A stretch of DNA of 64,000 nt from Novosphingobium guangzhouense (lineage in GTDB: Bacteria > Pseudomonadota > Alphaproteobacteria > Sphingomonadales > Sphingomonadaceae), in contig NZ_LYMM01000033.1 in assembly GCF_002896965.1 (NCBI RefSeq), positions 17,359 to 81,358 of the forward strand. Reading direction: 5' to 3'. This document shows, piece by piece, positions 28,138 to 35,942 of this stretch. Below the pieces are notes generated by a model that saw only the letters and a program-made list of their open reading frames with translations, searched no databases and was not told where the DNA came from. Each line of letters opens with the position of its first letter. The stretch's first letter is position 1. The position numbers and the translations under genes were made by a program.

Positions 28138-28428
28138 ATGAAGACCTTTGACATTACCACGCGCCTAGCAGCATCCATCGACAAGAAGCACGTCTCGCAA
28201 ACATCCGATGGGATCACCATCGTTGAGTTTATCCTGCAAGACGAAGCTGCGAAGGCAAACGAACTCTTCGACAATTGGTTCACTGACCGCGCCCTCTACT
28301 ATGGCGTGGATTATTACCTGTCGCGTTGTCCGGGCGGTAACTGGCTCATCTGCTTCGTAAATGCAGGCGAAGCCCTGTGGTTTGAGAACAAATACCAAGG
28401 CGATCTTGGAACCGGAGGTGCAGCATGA
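28138..28428 (+). CDS. Small orphan protein, 96 aa, with C-terminal 'FVNAGEALWFENKY' motif
   Basis: First gene of a translationally coupled four-gene run. Soluble. Its C terminus (ICFVNAGEALWFENKYQGD) resembles the motif shared by other small island proteins (see findings). No known family recognised. Its stop overlaps the next start (ATGA). Confidence 0.7.
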   Translation: MKTFDITTRLAASIDKKHVSQTSDGITIVEFILQDEAAKANELFDNWFTDRALYYGVDYYLSRCPGGNWLICFVNAGEALWFENKYQGDLGTGGAA

Positions 28429-28766
28429 GCCGTTCAAAACTAATCGAGGCTTTCATTGAAGCCCGCACAGCATTCCTGACCTACAACAAGTATGATCTTG
28501 AAACGTACATCGCGGAGAAGAAGGAAGCCGCTGCCGCTAAGGCGCTGGCCGACCTGTCAGAGCAGTACGACCTGACCCAGATCAGCGACCGCGAAATCTA
28601 TGAGGTAACTGGCCGCGCAGCCGCTTCCGCAGTCGCGCACATCAACCTCAATGACCTGTCGCCCAGCTTCTTCCTTGAAGAACCATATTTCACGCTGCGC
28701 AATCCAACGAAGACCCGCAAGGAAGTTGTCGAGGCTGCTCAGGCATTCATGGCGTACTCGGCATGA
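28425..28766 (+). CDS. Hypothetical protein, 113 aa
   Basis: Helical, charged protein (LETYIAEKKEAAAAKALADL) with C-terminal KTRKEVVEAAQAFMAYSA. It overlaps both neighbours by four bases, so it is translationally coupled within the 28138-29445 operon. Function unknown. Confidence 0.65.
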   Translation: MSRSKLIEAFIEARTAFLTYNKYDLETYIAEKKEAAAAKALADLSEQYDLTQISDREIYEVTGRAAASAVAHINLNDLSPSFFLEEPYFTLRNPTKTRKEVVEAAQAFMAYSA

Positions 28767-29155
28767 CGGACGGCCGCGAGACGCTAAAGCGAGAACTTGA
28801 GAAGGCCGCGCTCGCCTATTTTGAAGCAATGGAGCAAATGAATAATCTGGATAAAGAGCACACCGAGAGAATGAAAGCGTTGTGCTTGCAAAACAGCGAA
28901 GACACAAAGGCCATCGGAAAGAGCATTAATGCCGCCGAGAGCAGGCTAGCGCTCCTTAAAGAAGCACTTCGTTTAGTCGATGAAGAAGGGGTTGAGCCGC
29001 TGATTGCAAAGCTGACCGCCAACCCGGCGCAGCATCAGATCAAAAGAGCTTATGTATTTGATGGGGTTCCAGAATCGACGAAGGCCTATAATCACTCAAA
29101 GCACCAAATGAGGATGCACAACGCGCGTTACGTCGCAGGCAAGGGTCATCAATGA
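28763..29155 (+). CDS. Coiled-coil hypothetical protein, 130 aa
   Basis: Long heptad-rich N-terminal two thirds (LKRELEKAALAYFEAMEQMN ... ESRLALLKEALRLV), then a His/Lys-rich tail (YNHSKHQMRMHNARYVAG). Coupled by ATGA overlaps on both sides. Function unknown. Confidence 0.65.
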   Translation: MTDGRETLKRELEKAALAYFEAMEQMNNLDKEHTERMKALCLQNSEDTKAIGKSINAAESRLALLKEALRLVDEEGVEPLIAKLTANPAQHQIKRAYVFDGVPESTKAYNHSKHQMRMHNARYVAGKGHQ

Positions 29156-29445
29156 CCCCGCCAGAAACCTACACGGCCTATCTGAACTTCGAACTTAGCC
29201 AAGTGCCACCGTTCACCGATCACACCGGGACATATCTCTCGGAGTGTCCAGAACTCGACGCAAACAGAGCGACCGTCGCGAACAAGCGCATGGCTGCGCG
29301 GCTTTGGACCTACGCGAACGGCCACAGCGCCCACTATCTCAACGACTACGACAACTCATGCCATTTCTCGGGCCAAGGCCAGATTGCGGTGGTGTTCAGT
29401 GATCGGAACGCCGCCGTCATGATGAAGCTGGCTTTGCAGAACTAG
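29152..29445 (+). CDS. Small orphan protein, 97 aa, FKL-like C terminus
   Basis: Fourth gene of the coupled operon. Its end (IAVVFSDRNAAVMMKLALQN) follows the hydrophobic-F-[DN]-x3-A-x2-(F/M)KL pattern seen in other small proteins on the island. Its stop overlaps the convergent antitoxin gene by four bases. Confidence 0.65.
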   Translation: MTPPETYTAYLNFELSQVPPFTDHTGTYLSECPELDANRATVANKRMAARLWTYANGHSAHYLNDYDNSCHFSGQGQIAVVFSDRNAAVMMKLALQN

Positions 29446-29702
29446 CCGTTAAGCAGTCGGTCGACTGCAATCGGATCGCGGTCGATCAGCTTGAGCAGCA
29501 CTTGCGCGGGCATATCGACCGGCTTGCCACCCTCCCAATTCTGCAACGTGCGAACCGACAGATGATAGCGCTTGGCGAACGCTTCCTGCGTGAGATGCGT
29601 CTTAGCGCGAACCTGCTTTACGTATGCGGCCTGACGGGCCTTTATATCGTCTACGGCTTCTCGCAGACCGGCCTTGATGCCCTCGAAATCCTCAGCGTCC
29701 AT
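29442..29702 (-). CDS. HigA-like antitoxin (XRE/HTH)
   Basis: 86 residues. N-terminal FEGIKAGLREAVDDIKAR is the usual HigA-type lead, followed by a Cro/CI helix-turn-helix (LTQEAFAKRYHLSVRTLQNWEGGKP) and C-terminal LLKLIDRDPIAVDRLL. It binds the toxin and represses the operon in characterised systems. It starts inside the last codons of the toxin gene (11-base overlap). Confidence 0.85.
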   Translation of the reverse strand: MDAEDFEGIKAGLREAVDDIKARQAAYVKQVRAKTHLTQEAFAKRYHLSVRTLQNWEGGKPVDMPAQVLLKLIDRDPIAVDRLLNG

Positions 29703-30030
29703 TTTTCAACTCCTTCACGATCTGCGCCAGCACTGCAATCTGCTCCTGCGTCAAATTGCCCTGCCGGGACTTTGCGATGACACCCAGCAGGTAGACCGGG
29801 AAATCGGGCGACCAGAACAGCGTGAACAACCTCACGCCGCCGCTCTTGCCCTTGTTGCCGATTGCGTACCTAGCTTTCCTGACGCCACCGCTGCCCTGAA
29901 CCAAGTCTCCTGCGTTGGGGTTTTCCGCGAGGAACAGCTTGATTGCTGCGCGATCCTCCGGGGAAATTCCGATGCGTTCGGCTTGCTTCAAGTAAGCCTG
30001 CGTTTCGACAATTGCGTTCTTTCTGCTCAT
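29692..30030 (-). CDS. RelE/HigB-family toxin
   Basis: 112 residues with the RelE-fold pattern RKARYAIGNKGKSGGVRLFTLFW ... YLLGVIAKSRQGNLTQEQ shared by HigB-like mRNA interferases. Toxin-first order with HigA-like antitoxin is typical of higBA. It probably stabilises the island by post-segregational killing, and may also act against other phages. A GGTTGC element (30061-30066) lies just upstream on the minus strand. Confidence 0.82.
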   Translation of the reverse strand: MSRKNAIVETQAYLKQAERIGISPEDRAAIKLFLAENPNAGDLVQGSGGVRKARYAIGNKGKSGGVRLFTLFWSPDFPVYLLGVIAKSRQGNLTQEQIAVLAQIVKELKNGR

Positions 30031-30108
30031 AGTCAGAACTACGCTTAAAGCGTAGCGAGAGCAACCGAAGATATGAAACTGCCGTAGCCTTAACCGACCG
30101 ATAACCCG

Positions 30109-30121
30109 TCACTTTTAGTGA
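30109..30121. promoter_or_regulatory. 13-bp dyad TCACT-TTT-AGTGA
   Basis: Perfect copy in the divergent gap between the toxin gene and the primase-like gene, ending 7 bp before the ATG at 30129, so a bound repressor would cover that ribosome-binding region in DNA. Confidence 0.65.
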
Positions 30122-30128
30122 ACTCGGC

Positions 30129-30800
30129 ATGAGCACCTTAATCCATGATGCGCTGCAAAGTCGCATCCCCCATCAGGCCAAGCGCTACCCGGATAAGGCC
30201 GGCACTCGGCACGAATTCAATTGCCCGTTATGCGGCGACAAACGCCGCCGTGGTCGCATTTACCTGAATGACGATGGATCGTGCGGCTGTGACTGCAAGA
30301 ATTGCTACAACGCCAGTCGTCAGGAAACGGACAAGCCGCTCACGAAGAAGCTGGAAAAGCTACTCGTCGCGCTAGGAATGTCTGGCGACGAAATCAGACG
30401 GCTAAAGTATGACGTTTGGCGTGAACGCATACTCGCTCAGAACTCGCCCTCTGTAACCAAGCAGCCCTTGCCAGATGGCGCACGGCCTATCGGTGATTGG
30501 ATCGCGGACAACATCGCTGATCCTAACTTCAACGATCTGCTGGAAGACCTCGCGGACATGGACCCGGATCATCGCGACGGCTATTATTGGACGCCAGAAG
30601 CAGGAACGACCGGCGACATGAACCGCCGCTATATCTGGGTTGTTGGCGATCCTGAACTGCCAGACGCTTGGGCTGCTCACACAATCGACGATGATGAGGA
30701 AGTGGACACCATAGTCGGTGATCCTGATGCGTGGGTGGCATCCCTTGACGAAGAGGACGAACCAGCCTTTGACACACCCGAAATCAACCGATCGGAATGA
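30129..30800 (+). CDS. Primase-like zinc protein, apparently truncated
   Basis: 223 residues. A zinc site CPLCGDKRRRGRIYLNDDGSC...CDCKNC spans about residues 31-58. A later segment (GYYWTPEAGTTGDMNRRYIWVV) resembles the region before the TOPRIM domain of phage primases, but after it the sequence becomes very acidic (DDDEEVDT ... LDEEDEPAF) and stops; no TOPRIM or helicase domain follows. It may be a shortened primase or a zinc-binding DNA protein. Moderate confidence in the family. Confidence 0.6.
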   Translation: MSTLIHDALQSRIPHQAKRYPDKAGTRHEFNCPLCGDKRRRGRIYLNDDGSCGCDCKNCYNASRQETDKPLTKKLEKLLVALGMSGDEIRRLKYDVWRERILAQNSPSVTKQPLPDGARPIGDWIADNIADPNFNDLLEDLADMDPDHRDGYYWTPEAGTTGDMNRRYIWVVGDPELPDAWAAHTIDDDEEVDTIVGDPDAWVASLDEEDEPAFDTPEINRSE

Positions 30801-30897
30801 TTATGCAGAAGTCTAAATCAGTGGTTGCGGCAGAAGTCCTGCGGCACTAATCTATTGATAGCAGATAACTGCAACGCCCTAAGGGTCGCATATGATA

Positions 30898-30936
30898 GTC
30901 CGCTAGTAGAGGTCGCACTCCTAGCGGGCTATTTTG
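30898..30936 (+). terminator. Rho-independent terminator
   Basis: CCGCTAG / CTAGCGG stem with a 14-base loop followed by CTATTTT, 100 bp after the primase-like gene and facing the convergent minus-strand operon. Confidence 0.7.
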
Positions 30937-31017
30937 CTTCATAGATGCCCAGAGAGCCCCAGCGTGATAGCCAAACAGCATCGCAGCTACACAGGGCTAC
31001 CCTACGGGATCGCGCTC

Positions 31018-31920
31018 TTAGGACCAGCCCTCGCGCTGCGCCTCAATGATTTCCCGCCATTTGTCGCCGTAGGCAGCATTCACCCGGTCAAAGCGCTCAC
31101 GCAATCGGGCTTCGCTGCAATGACGACCAGACGTTTCCGGGTTCCAGTACGCTTTGCTGAAACCGTCCGCGTCCATGAATGCCTCCGCGACTACCAGATT
31201 ACGCTCCATGCGCTCACGGATGCGGGGTTGCGGTTCAGCGACGGTCTTGCGCCACTTCAAGTGATAGTCGGCCAGAGCCATTGAGAAGCAAATCGATGCT
31301 TCGTCTTCCGTCTCTTCCGCGTACCGTGCCGGGAATGGCTCATTCGCCTTCGGACGCCAGCTTAGTTCACGCTCCCGGAACCATGCATATTTGGCCTCAT
31401 CGTCCCCGTCGAAACGCGCCATGCTTGGCTGTTCGCCGTCTCTGAGCGCTTGGAGCGCGCCCAGCGCATTGCAATCGCCCAGGAGGTTGCTGCGCATGAG
31501 GTTGATCCAGAGAGCCCCTTGAGGATCGTGCGTGAGAAAATCCTGATCGCGCAGCTTCCGCCATTTTGCACGAACAGTCCTCACTTGCTCCCGCGACAAG
31601 CGCAGCACCGAGAAGCCATCCAGTTTTGCAGCTTTTAGATCTTCCATCGGCGCAAGGTCATTTGCGGCCACGACATTCCAACTGGCAGCACCACGACGGA
31701 AGTTGCGGCGAAAATCGGAGGCCGTGCGACCACAAGCCAGCAGAAGGTGCGTGAACTCAGATGCGGTGTCACGCACCAATCCATCATGCACGACAATCTG
31801 GCCGGGATCGTACCGAACAGCGCTAATGGCGGCAGGAATGGCTTCCTGCTTTGCCTGTATCCCAGACGTGTCGCGCTTGACGCGCTGGACCTGCCGATAG
31901 CGCTGATCGCTGGACTTCAC
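31018..31920 (-). CDS. Hypothetical protein, 300 aa
   Basis: Large charged soluble protein, rich in Arg, Glu and Trp, without signal or membrane segment. It starts with GTG at 31920 immediately after the stop of the 108-aa gene, so it is the distal gene of a three-gene minus operon. Segments such as FRRNFRRGAASWNVVAANDL and YWNPETSGRHCSEARLRERF do not recall a family to me. Confidence 0.6.
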   Translation of the reverse strand: MKSSDQRYRQVQRVKRDTSGIQAKQEAIPAAISAVRYDPGQIVVHDGLVRDTASEFTHLLLACGRTASDFRRNFRRGAASWNVVAANDLAPMEDLKAAKLDGFSVLRLSREQVRTVRAKWRKLRDQDFLTHDPQGALWINLMRSNLLGDCNALGALQALRDGEQPSMARFDGDDEAKYAWFRERELSWRPKANEPFPARYAEETEDEASICFSMALADYHLKWRKTVAEPQPRIRERMERNLVVAEAFMDADGFSKAYWNPETSGRHCSEARLRERFDRVNAAYGDKWREIIEAQREGWS

Positions 31921-32247
31921 TCAGACTGCTTTCCAAGTCAGTTGATAGCGCACCTCTTCGGACTTCTCCGCGATACGGATGAAGTAGCGATACGTTTTGA
32001 TGCCTGCGTGAACTTCTAGCCACGTTGATACAGACCATTTGCAGATGAGGTTTTCTGCGCACCATGTCAGGCGCTCGATCACATCATCACAGCTTGGATC
32101 ATCCCACTGTTCGGTGAATCGAGGACCGTCCTCGACGATGATAGCCTCTCTGGTGGCTCCGACGAACACCAGCGATTCCTTACCTACGACCTTGCCCGCA
32201 TCGAAGACGAGTTCAACGCCTTCCTCGCCATCCAGACGAATGCTCAT
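31921..32247 (-). CDS. Small orphan protein, 108 aa
   Basis: ATG 32247 overlaps the upstream stop (ATGA), hence preferred over the longer frame. Acidic beta-rich protein: VELVFDAGKVVGKESLVFVG ... WSVSTWLEVHAGI. The last segment (YFIRIAEKSEEVRYQLTW) loosely follows the small-protein C-terminal motif of the island. Function unknown. Confidence 0.6.
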   Translation of the reverse strand: MSIRLDGEEGVELVFDAGKVVGKESLVFVGATREAIIVEDGPRFTEQWDDPSCDDVIERLTWCAENLICKWSVSTWLEVHAGIKTYRYFIRIAEKSEEVRYQLTWKAV

Positions 32248-32525
32248 GCGGGGCGCGTCCTTTCCCATTGATCGGCAAACGCCATAGCAGCGGTGACGCG
32301 GGGCAAAAGCTCATTGAAGGAATTCGGCATGTCCTCTTCCCGATAGGCCAGCTTTGCCAGCGTGAGGTCTTCGCCGCGCTGATAGGCTTCTGTCAGGTAC
32401 GTGGGCAGCTTGAGCCCAGAACGCAGCGTCTCGGCATTCTCAAACATACCCTTGACCGGATCGGCGCCAGCTTCATCGAACTGCGTCACGATATCGGCCA
32501 TTATCTCGTCGTTGGTCTTCCGCAT
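32244..32525 (-). CDS. Hypothetical protein, 93 aa
   Basis: Begins MRKTNDEIMADIV at ATG 32525. An in-frame ATG 15 bp earlier would overlap the dyad at 32537, so the later start is preferred. Helical, acidic. First gene of a three-gene minus operon with a candidate operator 12 bp upstream. Confidence 0.6.
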   Translation of the reverse strand: MRKTNDEIMADIVTQFDEAGADPVKGMFENAETLRSGLKLPTYLTEAYQRGEDLTLAKLAYREEDMPNSFNELLPRVTAAMAFADQWERTRPA

Positions 32526-32536
32526 TGTCACCCCGC

Positions 32537-32549
32537 TCACTCGGAGTGA
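32537..32549. promoter_or_regulatory. 13-bp dyad TCACT-CGG-AGTGA
   Basis: Perfect copy in the divergent gap between the 93-aa gene and the HNH gene, the classic place for an operator. Confidence 0.65.
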
Positions 32550-32601
32550 CGGAACTAACCCCCGATGCTTAACGCTACCTTTCAGCCCAGCTAACTAATG
32601 G

Positions 32602-33096
32602 ATGAAAAGGCCAAAAAGCAAAGGACCGTGCGCAGAGCCGGATTGTGGAAAGGAATCAGTCTTCAAAGGCCGGTGTCGCTCCCACTACGATAGGCACAAA
32701 CGCCAACTGGTCCTAAGCGGCAAGTGGACAGGCCCGAAACGCGATAAGACTTTCAGGCTCGTAACGCGGAAAGATGGCTACGTGGTGCGACACGCGCCCA
32801 AACATCCGATTGGCAACAAGAACGGGCAAATCCTAGAGCATCGCTATCAGGCATATGAGAAGTACGGCGAAGGGTCGCAAACCTGTCACTGGTGCAACTG
32901 TTCACTCGACTGGGCGACTTTGCACGTCGATCACCTAGATTGGGATCACGGGAATAATGGCCCTGACAACCTCGTCACGAGTTGCCCACGATGCAACACA
33001 ATGCGAGTTTCGCCAGAAGCTAGAGCGAAAGCGAACCCAGAACCAAGTGCCAGCGCTTCTAAACTGACTGCTCTCGCAAACCGCTTCCGGGACTAA
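32602..33096 (+). CDS. HNH homing-type endonuclease
   Basis: 164 residues. An N-terminal zinc finger (CAEPDCGKESVFKGRCRSHY) is followed by the HNH core: CHWCNC, then HVDHLDWDHGNNGPDNLVTSCPRCN (residues about 106-136) with His-Asp-His and the second CxxC. Such free-standing HNH enzymes are abundant in T4-like phages and act as selfish mobile genes or help packaging. Basic C terminus. Confidence 0.88.
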   Translation: MKRPKSKGPCAEPDCGKESVFKGRCRSHYDRHKRQLVLSGKWTGPKRDKTFRLVTRKDGYVVRHAPKHPIGNKNGQILEHRYQAYEKYGEGSQTCHWCNCSLDWATLHVDHLDWDHGNNGPDNLVTSCPRCNTMRVSPEARAKANPEPSASASKLTALANRFRD

Positions 33097-33323
33097 GTAG
33101 TGGAAAGAGATTAAAGGCTTGCTGCTACTCCTTAGCGTCCGTTTGTCGCGGGATCGGACATGCCTTTGCTGCTTCGAAAGCCTACCCCAACAGCTATGTG
33201 CGGGCTGAGAAGTGAACGCTGCGCAGCAAAGTCTTATGGGCATGAGAAGCAGTTAAGCAAAGGAAAGACAGAAAAGCCCCGGAGCAACCTCCGGGGCTTT
33301 TGCTTATAAAATGATGTTAGCTG
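33097..33323. other. Gene-free gap with local RNA-like folding
   Basis: No ORF on the plus strand. Nested inverted repeats AAAGGC(33113-33118)...GTCCG...CGGAC...GCCTTT(near 33163) could fold; this may be the HNH gene's 3' end. The strong terminator at 33275-33302 closes it. Confidence 0.4.
33275..33302. terminator. Bidirectional terminator
   Basis: GCCCCGGAG / CTCCGGGGC with a four-base loop, flanked by AAAA and TTTT. It ends transcription of the 30-aa gene on the minus strand and of the HNH region on the plus strand. Confidence 0.85.
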
Positions 33324-33416
33324 TTAACCACCAAAGCCAGACAACGCGCAAGCCATAGCTACAACCACTACAACAGCGACTTCAATGGAACGATACGTGC
33401 GGAACTTCTCAAACAT
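33324..33416 (-). CDS. 30-aa single-helix membrane peptide
   Basis: Too short for routine calling. ATG 33416 is preceded by TTTGGAGGGCAAAGC, a strong ribosome-binding site, and the product MFEKFRTYRSIEVAVVVVVA... is a positively charged N terminus followed by a Val/Ala membrane helix and GFGG. A GATAGGTTGCCCTA element lies 47 bp upstream and a terminator right behind, so it is a complete small transcription unit. Role unknown; could be a toxin-like or phage exclusion peptide. Confidence 0.6.
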   Translation of the reverse strand: MFEKFRTYRSIEVAVVVVVAMACALSGFGG

Positions 33417-33462
33417 GCTTTGCCCTCCAAATAACCCGCAAAGCATGTTGCCAGTCATTCAG

Positions 33463-33475
33463 TAGGGCAACCTAT
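33463..33475 (-). promoter_or_regulatory. GATAGGTTGCCCTA element
   Basis: Minus-strand ATAGGTTGCCCTA, repeated in opposite orientation at 35806-35818. It stands 47 bp before the 30-aa gene. Confidence 0.4.
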
Positions 33476-33491
33476 CATTTCAACAGAGCCT

Positions 33492-33499
33492 CATAAGTA
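33492..33499 (+). promoter_or_regulatory. T4-late-promoter-like octamer CATAAGTA
   Basis: Located 21 bp upstream of the HTH/coiled-coil gene start. Confidence 0.45.
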
Positions 33500-33519
33500 T
33501 AGAGAAACTGTGAGGTCCA

Positions 33520-33924
33520 ATGGCAAAGCAAATTCCAATCTCCGACACACAGAGGCAATTAGCAATCGAGGGTTTTGCTCGCGGCGATAAGCCCAGTCAG
33601 ATAGCTGCCTCAACTGGCCTGTCTGTGTATCGCATCCGTAACCTGCAAAAGAAGCAAGAGATTGCAGATGCAGTCGATAGAATGCGCCTTACAGACCTAA
33701 TCCCCGGTCAGCTATCAGCGCTGCATGATACCATGCTGGCAGTCCTATCGTGGCTCAAGACCACTGATAGCCGACTAAGCGCCGTCGAAGAGGAAATCCG
33801 AAAGGTCCGCATCGGCAATCACCGCTTGCAGGTCGAGAACAAAAACCTGCGCGAAACCCGCCGTGATGACCGCAAGCAACTCAGGGAAGCAAAAGCGGCG
33901 CTATGGAGGGCAAGGGGCTATTAG
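33520..33924 (+). CDS. HTH plus coiled-coil protein, 134 aa
   Basis: N-terminal helix-turn-helix (AIEGFARGDKPSQIAASTGLSVYRIRNL, about residues 15-43) then a long coiled coil (SRLSAVEEEIRKVRIGNHRL ... ENKNLRETRRDDRKQL). The build fits a phage regulator or a small-terminase-like DNA-binding protein; neither is established. It is convergent with the PIN gene and overlaps it by four bases. Confidence 0.65.
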   Translation: MAKQIPISDTQRQLAIEGFARGDKPSQIAASTGLSVYRIRNLQKKQEIADAVDRMRLTDLIPGQLSALHDTMLAVLSWLKTTDSRLSAVEEEIRKVRIGNHRLQVENKNLRETRRDDRKQLREAKAALWRARGY

Positions 33925-35246
33925 TCGTCTAAATCCCCATCAATCGCCTGAGCATCTGCACCTCCGAAAAGGTAGGCTTGCTCAGGCAGATGCATTCTCG
34001 GAAGATCATTCTTCATCGCCCGGCGCACCTCACGCAGCTCATCCTCTGCTTCCTGCAACTGCCTCCCTGCAGTCGCCTGATGGCGTTTTGCGTTGGTTAG
34101 AGCCTCGAAGAATCGCTTGTTGTTCTCTTCCGGTGCATCCATCGCAAATGAAGACAGGGCATCGACTTCCGACGTGACTTTTGCGTACTCGTTCCGCAGA
34201 ACATCGACGTGATCACGCAAATTCCTATATGCTGCGCGATTACGTTTCACCCTATCATGCAAAATGCGATGCTTGCGCATGTTGGCGATCTCCGCGTCAG
34301 TCACGACGACCCGATTGCGCTCTTCCAGTTCCTGGACCTCTTGCACAACCTCGTCACTGGCCTTGAACACACTCAGGAGCCCAGACAGCGGGATTAGGTG
34401 AACCGATTTCCCGAGAGTTTCCGCGCGGAACTCATCTAACAACTCTGGTCGCGGCTGAAATGCACCCTTACGCTTTACAAACCAATCGGGCTTCTTTTCC
34501 TCAGTGACGAATATGCAGTGAGCCCCACGCTGTTTCGCCTCCCGCAAGATCGTTTTCCAGATAATGTAATCGCCTACGCCACCATCTTCCTTGCCATGAT
34601 CCTTGAAGCCGGGAGCGATTTCCAACTGCGCACGACGAGCAACCTCCGCTTTAATTTCTGCGCGCTGTTCCTCGTTTAGATTAAGTTCGCAGACGCAATC
34701 CGTGAGGACTTTCCGGTAGATCGACGATACCCGATCCCCACCAACCTCGTCCTTTAGCCGCTCGTTTACCGCAGAGAGTTTCTTGACGATATCCTTACCC
34801 TTATTGATGATCTCAACCGCGAGAGCTTTTGCCTCTGCATAGTCCTTATCATCTTCCAACAAGGGAATGGTCTTATCGAATACAGGCTTTTTCGCCCGCT
34901 CTACAAACCCATCAACAGCATCCGCAATAGCAGCTATCTTACCACTACGGTTCTTGTAGAACTCTCTAGCGGCTTGTCCGGGAATGATAAGTCTGCCCTC
35001 TTTAGCAAGCCGGGTATAGACCTTCTCAATCTCAGTTACAGAAGCAGACTGCATCTCAAATGGGAATAGCAGCACGTTAGCATCCAGAACGACAATGCAC
35101 TTGTCGCTAATATCGGATAGCTTGGGTTGCTCATGACGGAATAGAGCCTGTGCATCTGGGTAAAGGTCGGTGAGCCAGAACGCATCCCGATCCGTTGCCT
35201 GTTCCGCTACTGGCTTATTGCCCTGCGCCTTATCCGCCACAATCAC
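33921..35246 (-). CDS. PIN-like nuclease protein, 441 aa
   Basis: PIN-like domain (DUF4935/PIN_8 type) with the expected acidic residues D55 (IVVLDANVLL), E95 (QAAREFYKNR), D226 (GVGDYIIW) and D254 (EEKKPDW), plus the PGFKD segment. C-terminal 170 residues are coiled coil (LRDHVDVLRNEYAKVTSEVD). AT-richer than its neighbours. Such single-gene nucleases in phage accessory slots are frequent anti-phage defence candidates; target RNA or DNA unknown. Confidence 0.78.
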   Translation of the reverse strand: MIVADKAQGNKPVAEQATDRDAFWLTDLYPDAQALFRHEQPKLSDISDKCIVVLDANVLLFPFEMQSASVTEIEKVYTRLAKEGRLIIPGQAAREFYKNRSGKIAAIADAVDGFVERAKKPVFDKTIPLLEDDKDYAEAKALAVEIINKGKDIVKKLSAVNERLKDEVGGDRVSSIYRKVLTDCVCELNLNEEQRAEIKAEVARRAQLEIAPGFKDHGKEDGGVGDYIIWKTILREAKQRGAHCIFVTEEKKPDWFVKRKGAFQPRPELLDEFRAETLGKSVHLIPLSGLLSVFKASDEVVQEVQELEERNRVVVTDAEIANMRKHRILHDRVKRNRAAYRNLRDHVDVLRNEYAKVTSEVDALSSFAMDAPEENNKRFFEALTNAKRHQATAGRQLQEAEDELREVRRAMKNDLPRMHLPEQAYLFGGADAQAIDGDLDD

Positions 35247-35805
35247 CCCTATTCGGACATGGTATCTGTATGCGGCTATGGCTATGATATTCGAAGCGAA
35301 ACGTCTAGGTATTACAGCGCGATATATCCGATGATGTGAGTATGCCTGATAACACCGTTGGGACCACCCATCCCGACAGACTCAACCACTCTTTTCACTC
35401 AGGAAGAACTCTTTTCCGCACTCTGTTTGCACTCTGGGTTCATGGTGTAGATGCGAATTGCTCTTACCTGTGTGAGCAAACTCTTTTATTGACAGTGCTG
35501 CTTTACCCTTACCTTATCCTTTGTTCGCTTCCAGAGCGTTATCAGGATCATTCAGGGTATCCGTACTCCGACAATTAATAGCTACAGCCATTGTATCAGG
35601 AGTCAAAGATATATCTTTGCTCTTGCGGAACTCTTCTATTGAACTCCTGTGTGTAAGGTATGGAGTATCTACGAAAAGCATACCTCGTTCACAACTCGTC
35701 GCTCTTTGGTAGCGATTAGGAGTCTGTCTGTTAGTGTGTGATTGTGGAAAAGTCTGTCGAAAGGAAGTTCGGAGACAGTGAACTAATTTGCTGTCAAGAG
35801 CAAAG

Positions 35806-35818
35806 ATAGGTTGCCCTA
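35806..35818 (+). promoter_or_regulatory. GATAGGTTGCCCTA element, plus orientation
   Basis: Perfect 13-base inverted match to 33463-33475 (14 bases with the flanking G). It precedes a 30-codon ORF at 35823-35915 that I cannot support as a gene. Confidence 0.35.
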
Positions 35819-35929
35819 TAGGATGAACGACACCCGAGGGGGTAGCTTACAGAAGTTGACAGATGAGAAGCGTTCGCGTTGGTTACCCTACACCACACAC
35901 GACCGTCAAAAATGAGTCCAGACCGTTCC

Positions 35930-35942
35930 TCACTTTGAGTGA
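35930..35942. promoter_or_regulatory. 13-bp dyad TCACT-TTG-AGTGA inside a larger palindrome
   Basis: Perfect copy, itself enclosed by GTCCAGA (35916-35922) and TCTGGAC (35946-35952). It lies 22 bp past the stop of the 79-aa gene. Confidence 0.6.

Noticed and set aside
35336..35578. 80-codon plus frame in the AT-rich gap
   Set aside because: Biased composition from the ACTCTTTT repeats, no ribosome-binding site, no protein-like pattern.
33463..35818. 14-base inverted repeat as a possible invertible segment
   Set aside because: A 14-mer inverted pair in 24 kb is expected about once by chance; kept only as a promoter-like element.
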